Below are positions 1 through 8,983 of a stretch of DNA of 30,585 nucleotides, piece after piece. The notes under the pieces were generated by a model that was not told the origin of the DNA, ran no database searches, and was given only the letters and a program-made list of their open reading frames with translations. Origin of the DNA: JAVWHX01 sp036639875 (GTDB taxonomy: Bacteria > Bacillota_I > Bacilli_A > Erysipelotrichales > Coprobacillaceae). The stretch lies in assembly GCA_036639875.1 (NCBI GenBank), contig JAVWHX010000027.1, positions 1-30,585 on the forward strand. Direction: 5' to 3'. Positions within the stretch are counted from its first letter, which is position 1. Each line of letters begins with the position of its first letter. The position numbers and the translations under genes are program-made.

Positions 1-747
1 TGCAACAATTGATCCAGCTATCGCAAACATATTTCCAAACATCAAACTTTCATCCATACTATTACATAAAGAATTCATCCATAAACCAAACGATGCCGAA
101 AAGAAACATAACAGTAATAACACCAATACAAATTCCCACATTGGAATAGATAAAACAATATTAAATACAGTTACACATCCACATATAACAACAACTGCTG
201 GAATAAATAAAAACATAAGTGTGACACTAAAGTGACTTAACATATATTGACGACACCCTATAGAAGTACTTAATATACGTTTGTTAATCCCATTTCTTTC
301 ATCAAAATAATAACAATATATTTGACCACCTAATAGTAGAACTACCATCATAAGAAATCCTATTATCGTTGTTGCATTTCCTCTTTGAAGACTATCATCT
401 TGTAAGCTTGTTATTTGTCCAGTAACAAATAACTTCAAAGCTTGATTATACTCTTCCCCTTTTGTTGATTGCACTTTAAAATCATTACCTTCTTGAACAA
501 CAACTGCGTCATACTCATTTAACACCAATTGAGAATTATTTGGTACATCATCTAAATATACATATTTCACTTTATCATTTTCAACAACCTCAACCTCGCC
601 GATAACACCAATTCTCATATTCAATGAAACAGTGTTTGTAAAATAGACAGCTATCCCAATAACTGTTGGTATTAAAATAAGATAAACAATTAAAAAATCT
701 TTATTATGAATAATACGATATAGAACTAACTTCATTAATTTTAACAT
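1..747 (-). CDS. ABC-2 type transporter permease (partial, runs off window)
   Basis: Seen: an open frame from an ATG at 747 runs without a stop to base 1 (249 codons), so the C-terminus lies outside the window. The SD is GGAGG 7 nt before the ATG and overlaps the end of the preceding permease gene. The protein starts with MLKLMKLVLYRIIHNKD, then a hydrophobic segment, a long soluble loop (about residues 40-130), then several membrane segments. Known: this layout (N-terminal TM, large extracytoplasmic loop, C-terminal TM bundle) is that of ABC-2 exporter permeases. Inference: with the adjacent permease and ATPase it forms one exporter. The substrate cannot be told; drug, lantibiotic or peptide export are typical for such modules. 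It is the third gene of the operon, 12 bp after the second. Confidence 0.85.
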   Translation of the reverse strand, partial: MLKLMKLVLYRIIHNKDFLIVYLILIPTVIGIAVYFTNTVSLNMRIGVIGEVEVVENDKVKYVYLDDVPNNSQLVLNEYDAVVVQEGNDFKVQSTKGEEYNQALKLFVTGQITSLQDDSLQRGNATTIIGFLMMVVLLLGGQIYCYYFDERNGINKRILSTSIGCRQYMLSHFSVTLMFLFIPAVVVICGCVTVFNIVLSIPMWEFVLVLLLLCFFSASFGLWMNSLCNSMDESLMFGNMFAIAGSIVA

Positions 748-759
748 ATGTCTTCCTCC

Positions 760-1506
760 CTAAATATAATCTTTTGGTCTATAATTTTTATGAACAACCA
801 ATAAAAGTAATAATGATAAACCTAAAAGACCTAACATAATTGCTAAATAATTAGCGCTCGCTCCATCATAGATTAATTGAAACACACTATCAATTGTCCA
901 TTTCATGGGAGAAAAACTAGCCATTTTTTCAAACACTGGACCAAGACTAGCAATAGGAAACATAATCCCTGATAAGAATCCTATTACTGACATTGAATTA
1001 GATAAAATAACATTTGTTAACTGTTCATTATGAAGAGTTACACAAATAGCACTACTCAATAAAGTTAAAAATAAGATAAAATTCAACAACAACAAAATGA
1101 CATAAATCATATTTTCATTACCAAAATTAACAAAAGATAAACTTTGATAAATGATAACATTCAATGATAAACATGTTCCTATAAAAAGGAAACAAGCTAT
1201 AATCTTAGAACTATAAATGGTAACTCTAGAAACAGGGCTATAAAAAATTCTGGTATTACCACTTTTAATACGTTTTTCTAAAAAACAATTTGCTGGTACT
1301 GTCGCTCCCATCATTGCAATAAAGAAGATCATTGTTACACCATAAAAATCATAAGAACTCACTAATGTTGTATTGTATAGATCTTCAAATAAAAATCCCA
1401 TCAATGAAATTAAAGCAGTAGGAAAAATTAAGAAAACGCCTAATGTTCCTGGGCTAGAAATAAGATTAAAAAGATCTTGTTTAAATAAAGTCCAAAATTT
1501 ATTCAT
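760..1506 (-). CDS. ABC-2 type transporter permease
   Basis: This is a 248-aa integral membrane protein with about six hydrophobic segments. It begins MNKFWTLFKQDLFNLISSP and ends with a TM followed by a short basic tail. The region around residues 180-205 (FLSGIMFPIASLGPVFEKMA, then FSPMKW) is the conserved ABC2_membrane segment near the last helices. The SD GAGGG stands 7 nt before the ATG, and the start lies 2 nt after the ATPase stop, so translation is probably coupled. It is one of two dissimilar permeases in the operon, which suggests a heterodimeric membrane part driven by the single ATPase. The exported substrate is unknown. Confidence 0.88.
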   Translation of the reverse strand: MNKFWTLFKQDLFNLISSPGTLGVFLIFPTALISLMGFLFEDLYNTTLVSSYDFYGVTMIFFIAMMGATVPANCFLEKRIKSGNTRIFYSPVSRVTIYSSKIIACFLFIGTCLSLNVIIYQSLSFVNFGNENMIYVILLLLNFILFLTLLSSAICVTLHNEQLTNVILSNSMSVIGFLSGIMFPIASLGPVFEKMASFSPMKWTIDSVFQLIYDGASANYLAIMLGLLGLSLLLLLVVHKNYRPKDYI

Positions 1507-1508
1507 AT

Positions 1509-2432
1509 TTAATCCCTCAATTTCTTCCCAGTTAATTCTAAGAACACCATTTCTAGATTACCTTCTTCTGTTTCCATCTTTCTTATATGGTAATTATGTT
1601 GTACAAGAAATAAAAGAATCTTATCTAATGTATCATTATTCTTTGAGACTGTTGCTTTAATAGAATTATCAATTATCTCTATAGTTTCTAACCCTTCTAT
1701 CTTTAATAAAGAATCTTTAATATCCAAAGATACATTATCTAAATATAAAGTATAAATAAGTGTATCTTTATACTTTTCTAACAGTTCCTTAAGTGTACCT
1801 TCAGCAATCTTTTTACCTTTATCCATAATGATAATACGATCAGCGATTTCTTCTACCTCTTCCATATAATGTGTTGTTAAAAATACTGTTGTTCCATTCT
1901 TATTTAAAAGCTTAATAATATCTCTAACTTCTTGAGCAGTAGCTGGATCTAAATTAGCAGTTGGTTCATCTAAGAATAATATCTCAGGTGAATGAATAAT
2001 TGTTCTTGCAAAGACGACTCTTTGTTTTTGTCCCCTTGATAATTTCCCTACTAACTTTGCTTTATGTTCTGTTAAATCAACTTCTTTTAGAACTCTATCT
2101 ACTTGACTGTGATCGACTCCATATATATCAGCAAATAATGCTAAGTTATCATAAACACTCATCTTTTCATACAATCCACTTGTATCACTCATAATCCCAA
2201 TCTTTTGCTTAATCTCATGAGAAAATGGATTATCGTTTAAGACCATGATATTTCCTTCATCCTTATGAAGTTGTCCTGATAGTAATTTAATTGTTGTTGT
2301 CTTACCTGCCCCACTTGGTCCTAAGAACCCAAATATTTCCCCTCTTTCAATAGAAAAAGTACAATCATCTAATGCCTTATGACTTGAAAAACTTTTTGAT
2401 AAACTTTCGACTTGAATAATATAATCTTTCAT
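1509..2432 (-). CDS. ABC transporter ATP-binding protein
   Basis: This is a 307-aa nucleotide-binding subunit. Walker A GPSGAGKTT is at about residues 38-46, the signature is LSRGQ at 131-135, Walker B ILFLDEP at 151-157 and the H-loop histidine at about 188. The C-terminal 90 residues are the extra domain common in DrrA/CcmA-like exporter ATPases. An ATG at 2456 is in frame, but AGGAGG ends 5 nt before the ATG at 2432, giving MKDYII; I chose 2432. It heads the exporter operon with the two permeases downstream. Its upstream region (2462-2524) holds a hairpin and a LytTR-like direct repeat, so control by the neighbouring LytTR regulator is likely (inference). Confidence 0.93.
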   Translation of the reverse strand: MKDYIIQVESLSKSFSSHKALDDCTFSIERGEIFGFLGPSGAGKTTTIKLLSGQLHKDEGNIMVLNDNPFSHEIKQKIGIMSDTSGLYEKMSVYDNLALFADIYGVDHSQVDRVLKEVDLTEHKAKLVGKLSRGQKQRVVFARTIIHSPEILFLDEPTANLDPATAQEVRDIIKLLNKNGTTVFLTTHYMEEVEEIADRIIIMDKGKKIAEGTLKELLEKYKDTLIYTLYLDNVSLDIKDSLLKIEGLETIEIIDNSIKATVSKNNDTLDKILLFLVQHNYHIRKMETEEGNLEMVFLELTGKKLRD

Positions 2433-2461
2433 AATGTCCCTCCTGACATAACCCATTTTAC

Positions 2462-2495
2462 AAAAAAGAATATCCTTTTTCTATAAGATATTCTT
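2462..2495 (-). terminator. Hairpin with T-run between regulator and exporter genes
   Basis: On the minus strand a 9-bp perfect inverted repeat (AAGAATATC, arms 2466-2474 and 2487-2495) is followed directly by a run of Ts. It lies about 40 nt after the LytTR gene stop and 30 nt before the exporter ATPase start. It can end the regulator transcript or act as a leader attenuator for the exporter operon; sequence alone does not separate these. Confidence 0.6.
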
Positions 2496-2524
2496 GAATG
2501 GAGTAAATATAAGGTTGAATGGAG
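2494..2524. promoter_or_regulatory. Putative LytTR operator: two direct repeats 21 bp apart
   Basis: TTGAATGGAG occurs at 2494-2503 and again, identical, at 2515-2524. The start-to-start distance is 21 bp, two helical turns. Known: LytTR regulators (AgrA, ComE and others) bind pairs of about 9-bp direct repeats separated by about 12 bp, with consensus near [TA][AC][CA]GTTN[AG][TG]. The minus-strand copy TCCATTCAA fits most positions. Its place between the LytTR gene and the exporter operon supports the call. Confidence 0.6.
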
Positions 2525-2535
2525 CTTATATCATG

Positions 2536-3417
2536 TTAGAATTGATAGATTTCTTTCATCTCTTGTATTTTTGTTTTACTTAATGGCACCATTGTTTCAT
2601 CATAATTCATTAATTTAATTGAATAAGAATTACGAGTCCACTTAATGATTTCAATAACTTTTTGCATATTCACTAGATATGAACGATGTGAACGATAAAA
2701 ACCAAAACGTCTTAATTTATGATCAATATCTTCCATTGTCAGAGAGCTAATATACATATCTCCCCTTACATAAACACATGTTCTTCCTTCACTGGCTTCT
2801 ATATAATCGACTTCTTCTGGATTAAAAAGAAAGATTTTCTCATTTGCTTTAACCATCAGTTTTTGAATAGTTGGAGTTTCTATACTCTCTGTTAATTCTT
2901 CTGTTTTATCAACACATTCTACTTTTAATTTATTAACATAAAAATGTGTTCCAGGACATAGACAAACTTCTTTAAGTGAACGAGAAGTTGTAATAATCTG
3001 TTTATCAGTAACAGCAAAAGTATCCATCCATTTTAATATAGTTTTCATAGATTCTTGATCTATATCACTAATAGGTTCTTGCAAATAATAAATACATGCA
3101 TCTTTTAATATCTCTCTAGCAACTGCAATTCGTCTCTTTTGACCTGGTGTACACTTCGATATTTTAACATGTTGTAAATCAGCTAAACACATTAAATCAA
3201 TTGCTTTTAGATACATATCAGCATGTCCTACAATCTCAGCAAAAAACATTAAATATTCTTTGACCTTCATTTCTTCATAGAAATAATCTTCTTTTAAAAG
3301 TATGGATACGTTTTCTAATGTTTTGACATGTTCCATAATTTGTAATGAGAGTTCATTAGAGCATTCTATGTGTAATTGTGTATTATCTTTGATGATGACA
3401 TTGACTTGTTGAAGCAT
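2536..3417 (-). CDS. LytTR-family regulator with degenerate ABC-ATPase-like N-terminal domain
   Basis: This 293-aa protein has a LytTR DNA-binding domain at about residues 187-292 (IFLFNPEEVDYIEA, then RSHRSYLVN). Residues 1-170 look like a broken ABC ATPase. A signature-like CTPGQKRRIAVAREIL lies at about 89-104 and a Walker-B-like YLQEP at 111-115, but no Walker A is visible. It probably cannot hydrolyse ATP in the normal way and may sense or dock to a transporter. In-frame codons extend upstream to 3471, but GAGGGG 7 nt before the ATG at 3417 sets the start. It lies upstream of an ABC exporter on the same strand with a LytTR-like site between them, so it most likely regulates that exporter (inference). 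The domain call is strong; the ligand is unknown. Confidence 0.85.
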   Translation of the reverse strand: MLQQVNVIIKDNTQLHIECSNELSLQIMEHVKTLENVSILLKEDYFYEEMKVKEYLMFFAEIVGHADMYLKAIDLMCLADLQHVKISKCTPGQKRRIAVAREILKDACIYYLQEPISDIDQESMKTILKWMDTFAVTDKQIITTSRSLKEVCLCPGTHFYVNKLKVECVDKTEELTESIETPTIQKLMVKANEKIFLFNPEEVDYIEASEGRTCVYVRGDMYISSLTMEDIDHKLRRFGFYRSHRSYLVNMQKVIEIIKWTRNSYSIKLMNYDETMVPLSKTKIQEMKEIYQF

Positions 3418-3442
3418 AGAAATCCCCTCTTTCATTTGTACC

Positions 3443-3471
3443 ATTATATTATATATTATAAAAATATACAA
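3443..3471 (-). promoter_or_regulatory. Promoter of the LytTR regulator gene
   Basis: On the minus strand a -35 TTGTAT (3466-3471) and a perfect -10 TATAAT (3443-3448) are separated by 17 nt. The -10 lies about 26 nt upstream of the chosen ATG, leaving a short leader that contains the SD. Confidence 0.6.
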
Positions 3472-3697
3472 ATTTTTTATCTCTCTTAAACAGGCAATGT
3501 AAGTAAGATAATAAGCAAGTCAAAATATTTTTTTATTGTTTCATATATTACAGAAATAGTTAGAATGTTCACTTGTGCTTCTTATGAAAATGAATTGAAA
3601 TAGATAGATATTGATGATTTCTAAAATAAAAAAATTAACCAAATTTAATGATTAATTCTTTTTTTACCAAATTAATATTTTAAGTTCATAAAACTAA

Positions 3698-4306
3698 TTA
3701 ATTCACTTTCTCTTTAAAGTCATTATTCTCTGCATTTTTAATAATACTTCTAAAATCATTTTTATTTTCATTATAATAACTAAGTAGTTTTTCACAGTAT
3801 ATCTTAGCAAGTGTAACAATTTCATTTTCATTTTCTATATCTATATCTTCTTCCAAATAATAAACTACACTTTGTATATAATATCCATTATGATATACAC
3901 TTAATAACATATGATATGATGGATTCATAAAAGATTTCCCCGTTTCTCCAATTTGTATATGGAGGTTATTTTTTTGATATTCTGTAGCGATATTATATGT
4001 ATACTCTGTTTGTTCAAAATAATTGAGATGCTCTTTTTTTGACACTAAGACATCTGTTGATAAAGTCACAGGATAGTTTTTAAGAGGAGTGCCTTTAAAT
4101 TTATACCCAACAAATTCATCTGTCTTTTTATTATAGATTAATGCTTTGTCCTCAAAATAAACTTTATTACCAGTTAAGTCTTTTTGATAATATAATCCTT
4201 CTCTTTGCGGGTAGTAATATTGATGTATAAGTATAAATATTGTCATTAACGCAAGAAAAATCATTGATACCCAGAAAAATTTATTTTTTATTTTAGTCTT
4301 ACCCAT
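3698..4306 (-). CDS. Hypothetical single-pass membrane protein
   Basis: I do not recognise the family. The protein (about 202 aa) has a basic N-terminus, one TM helix (WVSMIFLALMTIFILIH), then an extracytoplasmic part of about 165 residues rich in Tyr, Asn, Lys and Glu. There is no lipobox and no catalytic motif that I can name. The open frame reaches 4324 (TTG) with ATGs at 4318 and 4306. The only SD-like GGAG abuts the 4318 ATG and lies 12 nt before 4306, so 4306 is preferred but 4318 is possible. It stands alone between the LytTR region and the terminator of the giant activase gene. Function unknown; membrane topology is fairly sure. Confidence 0.65.
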   Translation of the reverse strand: MGKTKIKNKFFWVSMIFLALMTIFILIHQYYYPQREGLYYQKDLTGNKVYFEDKALIYNKKTDEFVGYKFKGTPLKNYPVTLSTDVLVSKKEHLNYFEQTEYTYNIATEYQKNNLHIQIGETGKSFMNPSYHMLLSVYHNGYYIQSVVYYLEEDIDIENENEIVTLAKIYCEKLLSYYNENKNDFRSIIKNAENNDFKEKVN

Positions 4307-4342
4307 ATTTGATTTCATCTCCAAACGTCTTTTTCTAATTTT

Positions 4343-4348
4343 ATTATA
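4343..4348 (-). promoter_or_regulatory. Likely -10 element for the hypothetical membrane protein gene
   Basis: On the minus strand a perfect TATAAT lies about 37 nt upstream of the chosen start. A weak -35 (TTCAAG) stands 16 nt further upstream. Only the -10 is convincing. Confidence 0.35.
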
Positions 4349-4432
4349 CTTCTAAATGAGTTTTCTTGAAAGTATAACAATAGTCTACAGTCACTATTAT
4401 AAATTACTAATATACTCTTTTTTAAAGTATAT

Positions 4433-4481
4433 AAAAAAGCTGAATAACAAAGTTGTCTTGAGAACTTCTTTATCATCAGCC
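4433..4481 (-). terminator. Intrinsic terminator of the giant activase gene
   Basis: On the minus strand, starting 13 nt after the stop at 4493, an imperfect stem of about 16 bp (GCTGATGATAAAGAAGTT against AACTTTGTTATTCAGC) is followed by a T6 run. This is a strong rho-independent terminator. Confidence 0.85.
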
Positions 4482-4492
4482 TAAAATAAGGT

Positions 4493-7400
4493 TTATTTCA
4501 TATTCTTAAATGCTGTCGATAACATCAACTTAATTCTGTTTAATTGATTAACATCACTAGCTCCAGGATCATAATCAACAGCCACAATATTACTTTGTGG
4601 ATATTTCTTTCTTAAAGCTTTGATAACACCCTTTCCAGTTACATGATTAGGTAGACATGCAAATGGTTGCATACATACAATGTTAGGTGCACCTTCTTCA
4701 ATAAGTTCAATCATTTCCCCAGTTAAAAACCAACCTTCACCAGTTTGATTACCAAGCGATACAATCTCACTTGCTTTTTTAGCAATTTCATCAATAGGTG
4801 TAGGAGCATCAAACCTTACTGATTGTTTTAATGCTTTAATCATATCTCTTCTTAGATAATCAATAAATTTAATAGCAAAGTTACACAACATCACTGATGA
4901 TTTCTTTGCATCAAAATGTTTATTCTCAAATTCAATACTATAGAAACAATATTGGAAGAAATCAATAAGATCAGGCATAACTGCTTCGCCACCTTCATTT
5001 TCAATAATTTCTACAATTTGATTATTAGCAGTTGGATGGAACTTTACTAATATTTCTCCAACTAGTCCAACTCTAGGTTTCTTAATATCAAGAAGTTCTA
5101 ACATATCAAAATCTTTAACAATCTGGTAAACATTCTTTTTAAATTCTTTAAGACTTCCAGTGACAACATTCTTTTGACATTTTTCTACCCATGATTCATA
5201 AAGTTTATTGGCTGCACCTTTAACCTTTTCATAAGGACGGACGCGATAAAGAACACGCATAAATAAATCTCCATACATTGCTCCAATGATGATTCTTTTT
5301 GCCATTGAATATGTAATCTTAAATCCAGGATTACTTTCTAATCCAGAGAGATTAGCAGATATAACTGGGATATTTTCCATACCCGCATCTTTTAATGCTT
5401 TTCTAATAAATGCTATATAATTTGTTGCACGACATCCTCCACCAGTTTGAGAAATCATTAAAGCAACTTTATTTAAATCATATTTTCCACTATTTAATGC
5501 ATTCATTAATTGTCCAGTGACAATAATTGTTGGATAACAAGCATCATTATTCACATATTTTAATCCTTGTTCAACAGCATCTTTATCTACTGATGGTAGT
5601 ATAACAAAATTATATCCTTCTTCTTTCATTGCCGTTTCAACAAATTGGAAATGCAGTGGAGACATTTGTGGACATAGAATTGTATAACGATCATCTTTCA
5701 TTTGTTTTGTAAAAGGAGCATGATAAGGTATATACTTCTTTGTTAAATTTATACTATTGTTTTTCTTTTCAATAGTTGCTTTTAATGAACGAATACGAAT
5801 TCTAATAGCACCTAAATTACTACCTTCATCTATTTTAATTAATGTATAAATCTTATTTCTAGCATTTAATATCTCAGCAACTTGATCACTTGTCACAGCA
5901 TCCAATCCACATCCAAATGATGTTAATTGAATTAATTGTAAATCGTTTTGTGAAGATACAAATGAAGCAGCTTTATATAATCTTGAATGATATGTCCATT
6001 GATCAACTACCCTTAAGTCAAGTTTTTCTTGGTCCATATACCAAACACTATCTTCACTTAACACAACAAAACCTTCATTTGTTATTAAATCAGCAAGTCC
6101 ATGATTAATCTCTGGATCCACATGATATGGTCTACCAGCCAATACAATTCCTTGCATATGATTGTCTTTCATATATCCTAATGCTTGCTTTCCAGCATCA
6201 CGAATATCTTTTTGACAATGATTTAATTCATCATAAGCTTTTGTAATAGCATTATGTAATTCTTGATCACTGATTTGATATTCTTTTAATTCATCTTTTA
6301 AGACATTAAATAATGTTTTATCATTATTTAATGATACAAATGGATTTCTAAATTTTATATGTTCTGTTGGGATATGATCAACATTATTTCTAATCACCTC
6401 TGGATATGAAGCCACAACAGGACAGTTATAATGATTATCTGCATCATCTACTTCTTTTCTTTCATAAGAAACTGATGGATAGAAGATAAACTTTATTCCT
6501 TTTTCAATTAAATCTTCAATATGTCCATGTACTAGTTTTGCTGGATAACATGCGCTCTCACTAGGAATTGATTCAATGCCTTTTTCATAAATAGTCTTTG
6601 ATGAACGTGCAGATAAAACAACTCTAAATTTTAGTTCTGTTAACAAGGTATGCCAGAATGGATAATTCTCATACATATTTAACACTCTTGGAATACCTAC
6701 AATACCTCTTGAAGCATCTTCAACAGATAAAGAACGATATTGGAATACTCTTTTATATTTATAATCAAACAGATTAGGAATTGATTTAGATTGCAATGGA
6801 AGATTCGCTCCACGTTCACATCTATTTCCACTAATAAATTCTCTATTATCATTAAATGATGTAATTGTTAACATACATTTATTTGTACATTTTTCACAGT
6901 GACGCATTGTATTAGTATACGTTAATCTTTCTAACTCTTGTGATGTTAAGATTGTTGAATCTTTATCATCATCTTTTTCCATTGCTAATAGTGCCATTCC
7001 ATAAGCACCCATCAATCCTGCTATATCAGGGCGAACAACAGTCACATCTGCTTCTTTTTCAAAAGCACGAAGAACTGCTTCATTATAGAAAGTTCCTCCT
7101 TGAACAACAATATTCTTACCAATACTATCTTTATTTCTTAATTTAATAACTTTATATAAAGCATTCTTAATAACAGAGTATGATAAACCTGCTGAAATAT
7201 CAGCTAAAGTAGCGCCTTCTTTTTGAGCCTGTTTCACTTTTGAATTCATAAAAACTGTACAACGGCTACCTAAGTCTAATGGATTTTTAGAAAGTAATGC
7301 CATTTCAGCGAACTCATCAATTTTATAACCAAGTGAATGTGCAAACGTTTCTAAGAATGATCCACAACCAGAAGAACAAGCTTCATTTAAAGTAATATCT

Positions 7401-8707
7401 TGAATCACATCATCTTTAATTCTAATAGCTTTCATATCTTGACCGCCAATATCAAGAATAAAATCTACATCAGGAGCAAAATGTTTTGCAGCAGTATAAT
7501 GAGCAATTGTTTCCACTTCTCCAATATCAATCTTTAAAGCTGCTTTGATTAATGCTTCTCCATATCCTGTAACTCCAGCTTTTTTAATACGACTACCCAT
7601 TGGAATAAGTTCATAAATTTCTTTCATAATCTTAATGATTAAATCTAAAGGATTTCCTTCATTAGAATTATAAAAAGAATAAAGTATTGATCCTTCATTA
7701 TCTAATAAAATAACTTTTGATGTTGTTGAACCAACATCTATTCCTAAATAGATATCACCAAAATACTTCTTAAGATTTCTTTTTTTGGTAATCACTTGAT
7801 AATGTCTTTGTCTAAATTCATCTAATTCTTCTTCGTTATAAAATAAAGGTTCCAATGTATGCGTTGCTTCATTTCCTTGAGACTCCAAATTCTTTAGTTG
7901 ATTAATCAACTCATTAAGAGCAATAACTTCATCTACTTCTTTTGCATTTAAGCACGCTCCCATCGCAACAAACAATTGAGAGTTATCAGGGAAAATAACT
8001 TCATCATCAGTTAAATTCAATGTTTCAATAAAACGTAAACGTAATTGATCTAAGAAATATAATGGTCCTCCCAAGAATGCAACACGTCCTTTGATTGGTT
8101 TTCCACACGCAAGACCACTGATTGTTTGATTAACAACAGCTTGAAATATAGAAGCAGCAATATCTTCCTTTTGTGCTCCTTCATTGATAAGTGGTTGAAT
8201 ATCTGTTTTTGCAAATACACCACAACGTGAAGCAATTGGATAAATTGTATGATAATTCTTTGCTAATTCATTTAACCCAGATGCATCAGTTTGAAGCAAT
8301 GTTGCCATTTGGTCAATAAAAGCTCCAGTTCCACCTGCACATGTTCCATTCATTCTTTGTTCTAAAGAACCTTCAAAATATGTAATTTTAGCGTCTTCTC
8401 CACCTAATTCAATTGCGACATCAGTACTTGGTATATAAGTCTCAATTGTTTTTGTGCAGGCAATGACCTCTTGGACAAACTTTATATTTAATGATTCTGC
8501 AATAGATAAACCTCCAGAACCCGTTATAACCAAATGAATATTTATATCTTTATATTCTTTTTGTATTTCATCTAACAACATTAATATTGTATTTCTAACA
8601 TCAGAATTATGTCTAACATAAGAAGAATATAAACATAAGTTATCTGTATCTGTTAAATATGCTTTGACTGTTGTTGACCCAACATCTATCCCTAAATAAT
8701 ATTTCAT
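4493..8707 (-). CDS. Giant 2-hydroxyacyl-CoA dehydratase activase-like protein (tandem BadF/HgdC domains)
   Basis: This is a 1404-aa protein. Two ASKHA ATPase domains of the BadF/BadG/HgdC family begin with GIDVGSTT at residues 6-13 and 322-329. Each keeps the two cysteines that in HgdC hold a [4Fe-4S] cluster at the dimer interface. These are C123 (TCAGGTGAF) and C162 (RCGVFAKTD) in the first, and C444 (ACSSGCGSF) and C483 (RCTVFMNS) in the second; the 39-residue spacing is the same in both. A cysteine cluster follows at about 604-630 (CEKCTNKC, then NRCERG). The rest carries motifs of the DUF2229/activase-related and dehydratase-like parts (SESACYPAKLV, NNDACYPTI, GGGCRATNY, PFACLPNHV). Known: activators use ATP to drive one electron into a partner dehydratase. 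No partner gene is nearby, so the substrate is unknown. The start at 8707 is chosen for the AAAGGGGA SD and the conserved N-terminus; the open frame continues to 8779. Confidence 0.88.
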   Translation of the reverse strand: MKYYLGIDVGSTTVKAYLTDTDNLCLYSSYVRHNSDVRNTILMLLDEIQKEYKDINIHLVITGSGGLSIAESLNIKFVQEVIACTKTIETYIPSTDVAIELGGEDAKITYFEGSLEQRMNGTCAGGTGAFIDQMATLLQTDASGLNELAKNYHTIYPIASRCGVFAKTDIQPLINEGAQKEDIAASIFQAVVNQTISGLACGKPIKGRVAFLGGPLYFLDQLRLRFIETLNLTDDEVIFPDNSQLFVAMGACLNAKEVDEVIALNELINQLKNLESQGNEATHTLEPLFYNEEELDEFRQRHYQVITKKRNLKKYFGDIYLGIDVGSTTSKVILLDNEGSILYSFYNSNEGNPLDLIIKIMKEIYELIPMGSRIKKAGVTGYGEALIKAALKIDIGEVETIAHYTAAKHFAPDVDFILDIGGQDMKAIRIKDDVIQDITLNEACSSGCGSFLETFAHSLGYKIDEFAEMALLSKNPLDLGSRCTVFMNSKVKQAQKEGATLADISAGLSYSVIKNALYKVIKLRNKDSIGKNIVVQGGTFYNEAVLRAFEKEADVTVVRPDIAGLMGAYGMALLAMEKDDDKDSTILTSQELERLTYTNTMRHCEKCTNKCMLTITSFNDNREFISGNRCERGANLPLQSKSIPNLFDYKYKRVFQYRSLSVEDASRGIVGIPRVLNMYENYPFWHTLLTELKFRVVLSARSSKTIYEKGIESIPSESACYPAKLVHGHIEDLIEKGIKFIFYPSVSYERKEVDDADNHYNCPVVASYPEVIRNNVDHIPTEHIKFRNPFVSLNNDKTLFNVLKDELKEYQISDQELHNAITKAYDELNHCQKDIRDAGKQALGYMKDNHMQGIVLAGRPYHVDPEINHGLADLITNEGFVVLSEDSVWYMDQEKLDLRVVDQWTYHSRLYKAASFVSSQNDLQLIQLTSFGCGLDAVTSDQVAEILNARNKIYTLIKIDEGSNLGAIRIRIRSLKATIEKKNNSINLTKKYIPYHAPFTKQMKDDRYTILCPQMSPLHFQFVETAMKEEGYNFVILPSVDKDAVEQGLKYVNNDACYPTIIVTGQLMNALNSGKYDLNKVALMISQTGGGCRATNYIAFIRKALKDAGMENIPVISANLSGLESNPGFKITYSMAKRIIIGAMYGDLFMRVLYRVRPYEKVKGAANKLYESWVEKCQKNVVTGSLKEFKKNVYQIVKDFDMLELLDIKKPRVGLVGEILVKFHPTANNQIVEIIENEGGEAVMPDLIDFFQYCFYSIEFENKHFDAKKSSVMLCNFAIKFIDYLRRDMIKALKQSVRFDAPTPIDEIAKKASEIVSLGNQTGEGWFLTGEMIELIEEGAPNIVCMQPFACLPNHVTGKGVIKALRKKYPQSNIVAVDYDPGASDVNQLNRIKLMLSTAFKNMK

Positions 8708-8921
8708 TTTAAGTCCCCTTTCCTTAAATTGACAAAAAAGGCATGGTTTTACCAATTTATTACAAAGTACTCCTCCCATATTAACTCATTATGAAGTTTT
8801 TTTCACGTGTTTTAATTAAAAAATCAAAAAATGTTGGAATACAAATTACACTATTTATATATATTACCATTATCTTTTTTTACATAGACACACTTTTTTA
8901 ATACCTTCCGTTAAATTCAAA

Positions 8922-8946
8922 CAAAAAAACATACCCTAAAGTATGT
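8922..8946 (-). terminator. Intrinsic terminator of the polysaccharide operon
   Basis: On the minus strand ACATAC and GTATGT (8941-8946 and 8929-8934) form a 6-bp stem followed by seven Ts, about 40 nt after the last gene of the operon. Confidence 0.7.
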
Positions 8947-8983
8947 CTAGTATATTTCTAAGTTCACATAACAGTATAAGTAT

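Noticed and set aside
1373..1660. Plus-strand open frame of 95 codons across the permease and ATPase genes
   Set aside because: It lies antisense to two well-supported genes, has no SD and no family features.
3472..3697. AT-rich gap with near-repeats such as ACCAAATT
   Set aside because: The repeats are short and imperfect; no promoter, terminator or gene could be supported.
8708..8779. In-frame N-terminal extension of the giant activase starting MGGVLCNKLVKPC
   Set aside because: It has cysteines but no proper SD-start spacing, and the conserved family start KYYLGIDVGSTT with an AAAGGGGA SD lies at 8707.
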